This document shows, piece after piece, positions 45,073 through 53,157 of a DNA stretch of 64,000 bases; positions within the stretch are counted from its first letter, which is position 1; every line of letters starts with the position of its first letter. The notes beneath the pieces are model-generated. The model did not search any database and had not been told where the DNA came from. It saw only the letters and a program-made list of their open reading frames with translations. Location of the stretch: NCBI GenBank assembly GCA_007745635.1, contig CP036272.1, positions 1,269,619-1,333,618 of the forward strand, read 5' to 3'. A program made the translations under genes and the position numbers. This DNA comes from Stieleria bergensis. GTDB lineage: Bacteria; Planctomycetota; Planctomycetia; Pirellulales; Pirellulaceae.

Positions 45073-47422
45073 GACGATGTTGCGACCAAGGATTTCTCGT
45101 GTTTGGCTGTCAATCATTTGGCTGCTCGGTGGGACGCTGGGGGCAGCCCGCGGGCAAGCTCCTGAGCTGAAGTTTGTGTTTGACGATCAAAGCCACTTTC
45201 TCGGCCGGCTGGTTTCCCAAGATGCAGCCGACGTCAAGCAAGGCCTGTTGAAGCTTCATCAGCAACAGTTCGCTGAATCCTTGAAGGTTGATCGCAACGC
45301 GTTATTGGAAGCCGTTCTACAGCAGCATGCCTCCAACTACGAAGTCCCTGCGGCACAGGGCAATCAGATCGGGGTTGTTGTCACGCAGGCCGGCAATCGC
45401 TATGTGGGCACCATTCAGTCCGGGAAAGAGGGACGGTTGACGATTCGCACTCAGTCCGTAGGCGTTGTCGAACTGCCGCAGCAAGAGGTGGCGCAGATCT
45501 ACCCCGTGAGTCGACTGGTCAAGGACATTTACCAATTGCGCTCGGCTAAGCATCGTGTTGATCGTTCGCCGCAATGCGGATTCACGCAGCAGGGATTGGT
45601 GCTTCATCAGCCGCAGACCTGGGCTCGGATGCGATTTGATTTGCCTGATCGATTTCGCTTGCGTTTGCAAGTCAGTGCAAGTGCCGATTCGGATTGGGAA
45701 TTGCTGCTCGGTGACTGGTCTCTGCCGGTCGAAAACCTGTCTGGAACGGTGCAGGTGGGCTCGGTGCCTCGGTCGCCCCAGCAACAGCAGATGACCAGTG
45801 TTCAGGTCTGCCAGGGCAGTGTGTCCTTGGTGCGATCCAATGCCAGCGTCTCGGATGCAGCGGCAATTCCGGTGCAGGCACTGCAGGACGCCTCAGGCCA
45901 GAACCTGGACGTCGACCTCTATGTCGATCAAGTCAAAGGAACACTGATCGCTGCTGTGAACGGCAAACAGGTCGCTGCAGCGGAGTTGCAAGATCAAGAA
46001 CCTGTGCGCCGCCAAGAACTGACACTGCTCAATCACGGCGACACATTAGTCGTCAAAGGCTGCTTGCTAAGTCACTGGGATGGTGAACGATTGCCAACTG
46101 CCCCCCTTTGGAAGCAGTCTCCGGGTGACAAGCAATCGCTCACCCAGCCATGTGTCCTGACCCGTGATGGACACCGGCTTTATGGCTCGATCAGGCTAAC
46201 CGGTCAGGGCAGTTTGCAAATCCAAGAACAAACCATCCAATGGAATCAGATTTGGCAGGTTAACTTTCCAGCTGACCAAGTGGAACCATTTGGCCGCATC
46301 CCCTCAGGGGCAACCTGGACGCTCAAGGATGGCTGTCGGGTGACGGGGACTCTGATTGGTGTTGATCAAGAGCGGTTTGTGGTTCAAACCAACATGACAA
46401 CGCCGCGCAAGTTCACCGTCGGTGATGTGATCCAGTGGTCGGGGCGTCCTCAACAGATCACCAGCCCACAGGGCAGTGATAATCCTGGCGTTCAGGAAAA
46501 AACAACCGCACGATTGATCGCCAGCGACCTGGCGTTGCTGGGACGCTTGCATGATGACCTACCAGGCCAAGTTGGTTTTCAATTCCAGCCAGCGATCGCC
46601 GCCGAACCGGTGCGTTTGTCCAATGATAGCGAGTGGCGGATCGATTTTCTGTCTCCTCAGCCAGAGTCGGCTTCCAACGCTGCGGAAACGATTCATCTGC
46701 GGGATGGACAGCGAATCAAAGGCAAAGTGGCCCATTTGCAGCCGTCGGGATTGCAACTTGATGATTCTTTATTTGGTACACGCAGCCTCCCTCCAGCTGC
46801 CGTGGGCTGGATTGATTTCCTGCCCGCTGATCCGCTTGATCCTGCAGCCTGGAATCTGGCCATCAGTTTGCCTCGTAATCAGCGGCAGGATCCACCAGCC
46901 CATCTGTTGGCGTCGGCGAACGGAGATCTCTTGCGTGGCAGCGTCTCTTGGCTTGACCAAACCGAGGTGATTGTTGGGATTCGGGGACAGAGAAGGTCCT
47001 TGTCGCGGAAGTTTCTGTCTCGGTTGATCTTCGTTCAGATTCCCGCCGCCGATTTGACTCGCAATGAGTTCGATGATCCCAAGCCGAAGGCTTTCAAGGG
47101 AATCACGGTTTGGACCGCAGACGACGATCTGGTTCAGGTACAAGCTGCGACCGTGCACCAGCAACGATTGCAGCTAACGCATCGACTCTTTGGCCAAGGC
47201 AGTTTGCCTCTGAAAGACATTCGATGCATCTGCTTTGGCAATCCAGGCTTGCCCAGAGAGTTGCAGGAGTTGCAACAGTCGGCAGAGTTGGTTCAGGGTG
47301 GTGAGGCGAGTTTGTTCTGGCAACCGATGAAGCAACCGCGTGATTTTGAAACGCAGGATCCTGTGCAAGCGGAACCCGCTCCGGCAGTTCCGCCCGCTCC
47401 GGCGGCGCCACGTGGTAAGTAG
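45062..47422 (+). CDS. Secreted protein with repeated LSm-like beta modules
   Basis: 786 residues with a signal peptide (about 10-31, WLSIIWLLGGTLGAARGQA). Several modules have the same shape: charged DG/G turn, then alternating hydrophobics ending in a V/I-x-x-I/W step. Examples are TRDGHRLYGSIRLTGQGSLQI, LKDGCRVTGTLIGVDQERFVV and LRDGQRIKGKVAHLQPSGLQL. These resemble SH3/LSm-type small beta barrels. The C-terminus is Pro/Ala-rich. It is the last gene of the moxR operon, starting 11 bp inside the preceding gene, and has no recognised function. Confidence 0.68.
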   Translation: MSDRTMLRPRISRVWLSIIWLLGGTLGAARGQAPELKFVFDDQSHFLGRLVSQDAADVKQGLLKLHQQQFAESLKVDRNALLEAVLQQHASNYEVPAAQGNQIGVVVTQAGNRYVGTIQSGKEGRLTIRTQSVGVVELPQQEVAQIYPVSRLVKDIYQLRSAKHRVDRSPQCGFTQQGLVLHQPQTWARMRFDLPDRFRLRLQVSASADSDWELLLGDWSLPVENLSGTVQVGSVPRSPQQQQMTSVQVCQGSVSLVRSNASVSDAAAIPVQALQDASGQNLDVDLYVDQVKGTLIAAVNGKQVAAAELQDQEPVRRQELTLLNHGDTLVVKGCLLSHWDGERLPTAPLWKQSPGDKQSLTQPCVLTRDGHRLYGSIRLTGQGSLQIQEQTIQWNQIWQVNFPADQVEPFGRIPSGATWTLKDGCRVTGTLIGVDQERFVVQTNMTTPRKFTVGDVIQWSGRPQQITSPQGSDNPGVQEKTTARLIASDLALLGRLHDDLPGQVGFQFQPAIAAEPVRLSNDSEWRIDFLSPQPESASNAAETIHLRDGQRIKGKVAHLQPSGLQLDDSLFGTRSLPPAAVGWIDFLPADPLDPAAWNLAISLPRNQRQDPPAHLLASANGDLLRGSVSWLDQTEVIVGIRGQRRSLSRKFLSRLIFVQIPAADLTRNEFDDPKPKAFKGITVWTADDDLVQVQAATVHQQRLQLTHRLFGQGSLPLKDIRCICFGNPGLPRELQELQQSAELVQGGEASLFWQPMKQPRDFETQDPVQAEPAPAVPPAPAAPRGK

Positions 47423-47692
47423 CGCTGGTAAAGGCACTCATTTTGTTGTGAGTTACCACAATTTAGGATTCATCGAGCTTTCATTTTGGTGGTTTTGGCA
47501 GCCGATAGGCTGCAATTTGCGTTGATTTGCGCAGCTGTGTTTCTGTGGGGCTGCGTAGGGATAGTTCCTTAGGGTGGTTCTGGATGGTCCGGATGTCTGG
47601 CATGGGATGGTCAATCTAGTTATTTTGGTTGCATTCATTGTTTTGATTTTTTGGCGTTTGGATTCGCCATTTACCACCCATTGGAGTTGATC

Positions 47693-49366
47693 ATGTTGAA
47701 AGGTAAGCGTCGCCAAAACAAGCAGGCCCCTAGGAGGCGAGGTCACAGAAAGTTATTTGGCTGGCAGCGATTGGAAGATCGGCAGATGTTGGCGGCGGAC
47801 ACTGAGCTGCTAGTCACTCACGGTGACATTTACGATGGACCCGTGGTTGATTTGACGTCGCCCACTGGCGAGATAGTCGAGACGCTTGTGATCAACGGTG
47901 TTCATCGCTTCGACGACACCGGTCCTGAGTCTTGGTCAGACAGCGTCGTTGATGCGAATGGTGACTTATGGATCTTGACTCGTTCGGCATCCCCGAGGCT
48001 GTTTCAAGTCACACGGAGTGATGGATTAGAATCCGCAGAATTCGTGCAGCGGCATGTCTTCAGTGGATTCACGATGAATGCATTCACGACGGTCCCGACT
48101 GACTTAGCGATCTATGGGCGCAGTTTGTTTATCCTTGATAACTTGGATCCCCTGGAGTATGCCCCAGGGGCTCACACCGCTGATCCTGGAACGGCAGGGA
48201 TCGTACAGTACGACATTGAAACAGGAACGACTCAGCACTTTTCCCAAGGTAAAGACTATACGTCGCTGTGCGTTGGCTTGGATGGTCTGTTGTATGCTGC
48301 TGGCAAAGAGCAAGTGGTCGAGGGAGTGCTGATCGACAATGTTGGTTACTTAGATGTAACGTTCGAAGTCGATGTTTATGATCCCGAAACTCTGGAGCTG
48401 ATCGAGACACGCACGCCGCGTTTGTACAATGAATTCTATCAGATTCCGTATTGGGTTCAGTCTCGAGTCACCAGTTTTACTGTCGACCATGATGGAACAA
48501 TCGTGATGGGATTCGATGGCAGTGGGTTGCTCAGGTTTGATGCAAATGACTTCTCCGACGGAAGTGACTTTAGCGATCCGGCGCAATATTTTCCATTAAA
48601 CGACGTCGAAGGTGTCACCAAAATCAACCTGAATGCAGATGGTGACTTGGTTTACAGTACTCGCAATCCCAACATGCTGTATCGGGGAACGACTGATTTT
48701 TCGGTTCCGTTCTCTCGAGTTGGTGTTCGGCCTGTAGGTCCGCCAGCGGTGACCTTTAATCATCCAGCGATCTATGCAGACAACGCGAAGCCGCAGGCGG
48801 TTGATGATGTGTTCAGCGTGGCCGAGCAATATGGAGACTTGTTGGACGTGCTGGCCAATGACACCGATCCAGACAATGACCTGCTGGAGGTGCTCTCTGC
48901 CACCCAGCCTCTCAACGGAACCGTCACCGTCAATGAAGACGGGACGATCATGTATGTTCCCACCGCTGGGTACCTGGGCAGTGATAGCTTTGAGTACACC
49001 ATTGCTGACGAACGAGGTGCTCGCAGTACGGCAACGATTAACTTGATGGTGGAAACAGCAACTGCTGAAATGAGCGACTTGATTGCCGCTGTTGAGACGA
49101 TGCCTGATGCATCAAGTAAGTATCTGTTGAATCGCTGGGTGAACGTGATTGAACGACGTTTGGAAGCTGGCCAAACGACTTATGCTGTCGTGAGTCTGGC
49201 AGCCTTCCAACGCCGATTGAATATTGAAGTCTACCGAGGCCGATACACCCAAGCTGACATTCAGGAGGCTTACGACATTGCTGGTAGCATCCGTGAAGGC
49301 TTGGTTGAAGAGGATTCCAGCTTAACTGGGTGGAACAACTTTGTGGTTTGGTACTTCCGTCTATAA
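47693..49366 (+). CDS. LEPR-XLL-type surface protein with bacterial Ig-like (tandem-95) domain
   Basis: 557 residues from the ATG at 47693, with GGAG 9 nt upstream. The N-terminus is strongly basic (KGKRRQNKQAPRRRGHRK) and leads to LFGWQRLEDRQMLAA, the planctomycete LEPR-XLL-like motif that marks many giant surface proteins. The centre (about 45-370) looks like a beta-propeller-type region with repeated D-G/W patterns and no recognised family. Residues about 378-465 form a cadherin-like tandem-95 domain (AVDDVFSVAEQYGDLLDVLANDTDPDNDLLEVLSA, GYLGSDSFEYTIAD). The C-terminus is helical. An intrinsic terminator follows. Confidence 0.8.
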   Translation: MLKGKRRQNKQAPRRRGHRKLFGWQRLEDRQMLAADTELLVTHGDIYDGPVVDLTSPTGEIVETLVINGVHRFDDTGPESWSDSVVDANGDLWILTRSASPRLFQVTRSDGLESAEFVQRHVFSGFTMNAFTTVPTDLAIYGRSLFILDNLDPLEYAPGAHTADPGTAGIVQYDIETGTTQHFSQGKDYTSLCVGLDGLLYAAGKEQVVEGVLIDNVGYLDVTFEVDVYDPETLELIETRTPRLYNEFYQIPYWVQSRVTSFTVDHDGTIVMGFDGSGLLRFDANDFSDGSDFSDPAQYFPLNDVEGVTKINLNADGDLVYSTRNPNMLYRGTTDFSVPFSRVGVRPVGPPAVTFNHPAIYADNAKPQAVDDVFSVAEQYGDLLDVLANDTDPDNDLLEVLSATQPLNGTVTVNEDGTIMYVPTAGYLGSDSFEYTIADERGARSTATINLMVETATAEMSDLIAAVETMPDASSKYLLNRWVNVIERRLEAGQTTYAVVSLAAFQRRLNIEVYRGRYTQADIQEAYDIAGSIREGLVEEDSSLTGWNNFVVWYFRL

Positions 49367-49398
49367 AGCCTGCTCACGATTGAACTGATTCACTGGAC

Positions 49399-49428
49399 AC
49401 GGCCATTGCGATTTGCAATGGCCGTTTT
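49399..49428 (+). terminator. Intrinsic terminator after the surface-protein gene
   Basis: Perfect 11-bp stem ACGGCCATTGC and GCAATGGCCGT with a five-base loop, followed by TTTTC. It is 33 bp past the stop codon at 49366. Confidence 0.87.
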
Positions 49429-49444
49429 CAGTTGGTCTGAACCG

Positions 49445-49506
49445 TTCGTCGGTTGTGTGCTTGCACGCACCAATGCTTCATTCGTCGGTTGTGTGCTTGC
49501 ACGCAC
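49445..49506 (+). repeat. Direct repeat, two 26-bp units 36 bp apart
   Basis: Two identical units beginning TTCGTCGGTTGTGTGCTTGC at 49445-49470 and 49481-49506. Each contains GTGCTTGCACGC; the reverse complement GCGTGCAAGCAC appears at 49593-49604, and an 18-bp near-identical stretch (17 of 18) at 15189-15206. This appears to be a small dispersed repeat, separate from the hairpin repeat that hosts the introns. Confidence 0.75.
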
Positions 49507-49653
49507 TGGTTTGAACATCTTCAAGCACCGGTGGTGCGGATGCGGAAAATCGACATGATTGCGGCCCAACGGTGCGCTGCCATTTCATTGATGCGTGCAA
49601 GCACGGCACCTTGCCTGGCTAACCCGAAGCTCTTCAGCGCAGGGTCCAGTGAG

Positions 49654-50382
49654 TCACTGCACGGATGGGTCGTGGATCGAGTTTTCAGCAAAGCCTCGAT
49701 TTCGCAGTAAACAAGCGTCACAGTGACCGCAGGGGACGCCGGGTGGCAAGGGGTCGTAACAGGACAGCGTCATGGCATAGTCCACGCCCAGCGAGAGGCC
49801 TTTGGCGATGATTTCTGCTTTGGTTAGATCAATCAAGGGAGTGTGGATGGTCAGTTTCTCACCTTGGACGCCTTGCTTAGTCGCCAGATTGGCCATCGTT
49901 TGAAAGGCTTGAATGTATTCGCTGCGACAGTCTGGATAGCCACTGTAATCCAGTGCGTTGACTCCAATGAAGACATCGTTTGCGGCATGTGTTTCCGCCA
50001 TCGCCAGCGCTAACGAAAGAAATACCGTGTTCCGTGCCGGGACGTAAGTGATTGGGATCTCAGCGCCGATTTCATCTGCGGTGTCATGCTTGGGAACGAT
50101 CAGGTTTTGATCGGTCAAAGCGGAACCGCCAAATTGAGCGAGGTCAATGTCAACCACTTGATGGCTTGCCACTTGGAATTGGCGAGCAATGTTTTCGGCG
50201 CGTTGAAGTTCGTATTGGTGTCGCTGCCCATAACGAAAACTCAAACAGTGCACCCGATAGCCTTGCTGTTGTGCGATCGCAAGACAGGTCGTGCTGTCCA
50301 GGCCACCGGACAAGAGCACGATCGCTGCGGGATTCGCCGCGTCGTTGGCTGCGGGACTGGATGCAGTGGGCTGGGAATTCAT
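49654..50382 (-). CDS. queC: 7-cyano-7-deazaguanine synthase
   Basis: ATP-dependent ligase that makes preQ0 in the queuosine/archaeosine pathway. 242 residues from the ATG at 50382. PP-loop motif [15 protein letters not shown] at the N-terminus, [51 protein letters not shown], and the C-terminal zinc cysteines [17 protein letters not shown]. No other queuosine gene is nearby. The HD-domain gene lies 9 bp upstream on the same strand, so they are probably cotranscribed. Confidence 0.96.
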   Translation of the reverse strand: MNSQPTASSPAANDAANPAAIVLLSGGLDSTTCLAIAQQQGYRVHCLSFRYGQRHQYELQRAENIARQFQVASHQVVDIDLAQFGGSALTDQNLIVPKHDTADEIGAEIPITYVPARNTVFLSLALAMAETHAANDVFIGVNALDYSGYPDCRSEYIQAFQTMANLATKQGVQGEKLTIHTPLIDLTKAEIIAKGLSLGVDYAMTLSCYDPLPPGVPCGHCDACLLRNRGFAENSIHDPSVQ

Positions 50383-50391
50383 CAACTTTTC

Positions 50392-51444
50392 CTACGCGTT
50401 GGGGACGTCAGGTTTCTTCCAGAGCTTGCGAGAGATTGATGGCAGGTAGGGCGTCCAGTGATCTTGGTTTCCCATGCTGGATTCAATCAGGCTGTCAAAC
50501 GAGGTCACTTTGGCGTCCAGGTTGTCGATATGGTGCAACGCAATCGCTTCCATGGTTGCTGGGAGGCAAGGACTGCCGTATTCCCTTTGTCCATGGTGTG
50601 AAACGATCAGGTGCTCCAGGTGCAAACGCAACTCTGCTGGAAAAGCTTGCTCGGTTTCGGTTTCGTACTGGGCAATTTTTTCGCCAAGCATTTGGATGCC
50701 AATCACAATATGCCCCACGAATTGGCCGCGATCGCTATAGGTCAGTTCGCCCTCACAGAGAATCTCTTCGATCTTTCCCAGGTCATGCAAGAAGGCACCA
50801 AAGGTCAGCAGGTCGGTGTTCACCCGTTGGTAGCGCGGCCCCATGAATTGACAGATTTCCATCAAGTCCACCGTGTGTCGGAGCAGGCCACCGGGATAGG
50901 CATGATGATTGGAGACGGCTGCTGTCGCTCGCCGAAAGCGTTTCATGAACGATTCGTCATTCAAATAACAGCTTGCCAGTTGCTTTAACGGTGGGTTGGT
51001 CAGTCCCGTCAGGATTTCGATCAGCGTGGTTTCAGCCTCGTCGGCCGCGTCGGCATCAAAGCGATCGAAGTCGGCGGGATTGACCGTTGGCGGGTCTGCC
51101 ACAGCGATGCTGGAAAGAATGATTTGCAGTGCCCCTTGGTGGATCTGCGTTCGTCCGGCGCACTGAACATAGCCACCACGTTCTAGCTGATCATAGGTGT
51201 CGTTGTCCGCATTCCACAGCATGGCCACAATTGTGCCAGTGCGATCGGTCAATTTCAGCAGCAGGTACTGGCTGCCTTGGCGGTTGGTACGCTGTTGTTT
51301 GTCGCCGAGGACAAAGACCTGGTCAATGCTCATCGCATCGGCCAGCTGGTTGATCGGTTTGCGAGGCTTGGAGAGCTGACTTGCACCGGCGCCGTTGTTT
51401 GATTGATCCATAGCCGAAGTGGGATTGGGGGAAGTGCTAGTCAT
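50392..51444 (-). CDS. YhaM-like OB-fold/HD 3'-5' exonuclease-family protein
   Basis: 350 residues (339 from an alternative ATG at 51411). An N-terminal OB-fold nucleic-acid-binding domain (about 35-120, VFVLGDKQQRTNRQGSQYLLLKL) is followed by an HD phosphohydrolase domain: HHAYPGGLLRHTVDL, TFGAFLHDLGKIEE (HD doublet), VGHIVIGIQML and a second His-Asp area (AIALHHIDNLDAKV). The layout matches YhaM/CBF1-type 3'-5' exoribonucleases. Activity is inferred from family. It is followed by queC after 9 bp. Confidence 0.87.
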   Translation of the reverse strand: MTSTSPNPTSAMDQSNNGAGASQLSKPRKPINQLADAMSIDQVFVLGDKQQRTNRQGSQYLLLKLTDRTGTIVAMLWNADNDTYDQLERGGYVQCAGRTQIHQGALQIILSSIAVADPPTVNPADFDRFDADAADEAETTLIEILTGLTNPPLKQLASCYLNDESFMKRFRRATAAVSNHHAYPGGLLRHTVDLMEICQFMGPRYQRVNTDLLTFGAFLHDLGKIEEILCEGELTYSDRGQFVGHIVIGIQMLGEKIAQYETETEQAFPAELRLHLEHLIVSHHGQREYGSPCLPATMEAIALHHIDNLDAKVTSFDSLIESSMGNQDHWTPYLPSISRKLWKKPDVPNA

Positions 51445-51787
51445 GCGGTTGATCGTTCAAGCCATGGCGATGGAAAACCGCGCCGGGAGAAATGGCATCT
51501 CGTGCGGCTGTTGGACGGTTTTCCGAGTCAAAAATGTAGGCAGACCCATGCACGGGAACCGAAGGCTGTTCCAAGACCGGTCCAGTTACCCTCAATCCTG
51601 CCGACGATGGTTCTATCGGTCAGTCAATTGAACCGTATTGCTAAAGGATTGGCGACCCCGCAGGAAGCTAATTCTGGGAAAACTCCTCCGAGTGAAAAGG
51701 GCACGTTGGCACAGAAATGCTCCCCCGCAGGGCTGCTTTGCGACAGAAAAGCTTTGGTTTGGGGCAACTGTCGCTATACTGGGGGCC

Positions 51788-52489
51788 ATGTCTGACTCGT
51801 CTCCCTTTTCGACGGATACCTCGCCGACCAGCGTCAACCTGGCGCGTTCTTCGCGCAGTTGGACGCAGGCGGAAAGCGCTGCAGGGTTCATTTTGCGATA
51901 TCTGTCGCCAATGAAGTCGCTGTTGATGGAAATCCTGCCGGCGGAAGCGGACACTGACCGAGCGCTCAAGCGGTTGCTGACGCACTTGGTCTCCGCGGGC
52001 TTTGGTCAAAAACACAATGGAAACCTGCGGCAGTTTGTTGCCATGGCGATTCGCTCCTGTGTCAAATCACACTTTGCCGAATCGAAAACGCCACTGCCAG
52101 AAGCCGTGCAACATCAGCTGGCCAGTGTCGGAAATGATTCGGACCGATGGAGAGGCTTGTGGCGAGACTGCTTGCTGCAACGTGCGTGGCGAGCACTGGA
52201 GCGACTGGAACACCAGGATCTTTCCCGGCCTCTGTTCGAGCTGCTCTGGATCACTGAACACGAGGGTGATCTGCCCACTGCCGATTTGATTCGCCGTGTG
52301 GCTGAAAAGACCCAGATTGAGGTGCCGGTCGGCCGAGTTGTGCCATTGCTGGCTGAGGCACGCATGCTGTTTGCACAATTCTTGGCCGATGAGGTCGCCG
52401 AAACGTTGCAGAATCCCGATGTCGGTGCAGTGCACGCTGAAATCGCCTTCCTGCAGCTCGAAACTTACTATGACGGTGTCCCACTGTGA
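51788..52489 (+). CDS. Degenerate ECF-sigma-like protein, function unknown
   Basis: 233 residues, all helical by eye. The first part (about 25-90), FILRYLSPMKSLLMEILP, LRQFVAMAIRSCVKSHF, follows the hydrophobic pattern of ECF sigma region 2 (the L-xx-Y start, and the FR-x-x-L/W...-I-R-x-x-x-x-D stretch) but lacks the usual D-D-L-x-Q-x-x-F core. The second (about 120-215), WRGLWRDCLLQRAWRALERL and PLLAEARMLFAQFL, resembles region 4 spacing seen in planctomycete ECF01-type sigmas. It may be a diverged sigma factor or something unrelated; likeness is by eye. The ATG at 51788 is preferred to the open frame from 51638. Confidence 0.45.
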   Translation: MSDSSPFSTDTSPTSVNLARSSRSWTQAESAAGFILRYLSPMKSLLMEILPAEADTDRALKRLLTHLVSAGFGQKHNGNLRQFVAMAIRSCVKSHFAESKTPLPEAVQHQLASVGNDSDRWRGLWRDCLLQRAWRALERLEHQDLSRPLFELLWITEHEGDLPTADLIRRVAEKTQIEVPVGRVVPLLAEARMLFAQFLADEVAETLQNPDVGAVHAEIAFLQLETYYDGVPL

Positions 52490-53157
52490 CGTGATGACAC
52501 AGAAAGTCACTGGCTTGTCGAGGACAGGCTTCCCACTCACTGGAAAAAGCGGAGCCATTGGGCACTGCCTGTTCGCAATGCCACAGCAACCGGGCCTCTG
52601 ACCGCTATCGCTGCAGATTGATTTGGAAATTCACGCGGCTTGTGACATAATAGAGGGACGCAATGGGTTGAAGATGCGTTCATTCGATGCCAGCCCGTTG
52701 TCCCCACCCCCTATCCCACCTCCATTTTGCTGACAATTCCTATCGGCGCTGATTTGTTATCAGTGGTTCTGGCTGCTTTGGTTGTTTGTTGATCTGCTGA
52801 GCACTTGTTTGTCCCAGCGCGTCGGAAAACAACGAACGCTGTGTGCATGAAATCCCCTGTTTGAGTTCCCGTTAAAATGGCTGTCGCCTGGAGCTCGTGG
52901 ACAGCTGCTATGTTTGAACGAAACGCTAGCGACTGTGGGCGTGTTTGGGAGCCGGTTGCAAGATCGGCTCGACGAAACGCGCAGGAGTTCGCCCGGGCAG
53001 GCGGATGGTTGCCAAGACGCCACATTATTGTCGATTCGCAAAATACTTTGCATTACTTCACATCACTGGTCTACGGATTCAGGTCGATGCCGATCATGAT
53101 TGAGTTTGATCTGCATTGCTTGCTCCGTTTTCGAGGATGTCTGGGAGAAAACACCTC
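52490..53157. other. 668-bp region upstream of the PSCyt1 gene
   Basis: No gene is called. Small frames here, such as 52877-53161, show no family likeness and end inside the leader of the next gene. The span carries the likely promoter of the cytochrome gene (see 52623-52651), implying a leader of several hundred bases if that promoter is used. I see no strong terminator after the previous gene. Confidence 0.4.
52623..52651 (+). promoter_or_regulatory. Possible sigma-70-type promoter
   Basis: TTGGAA at 52623-52628 and CATAAT at 52646-52651 are separated by 17 bp; they match 4 of 6 and 5 of 6 consensus bases. It points toward the cytochrome gene at 53158 and would give a leader of about 500 nt. 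Sequence match only, so weak evidence. Confidence 0.3.
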
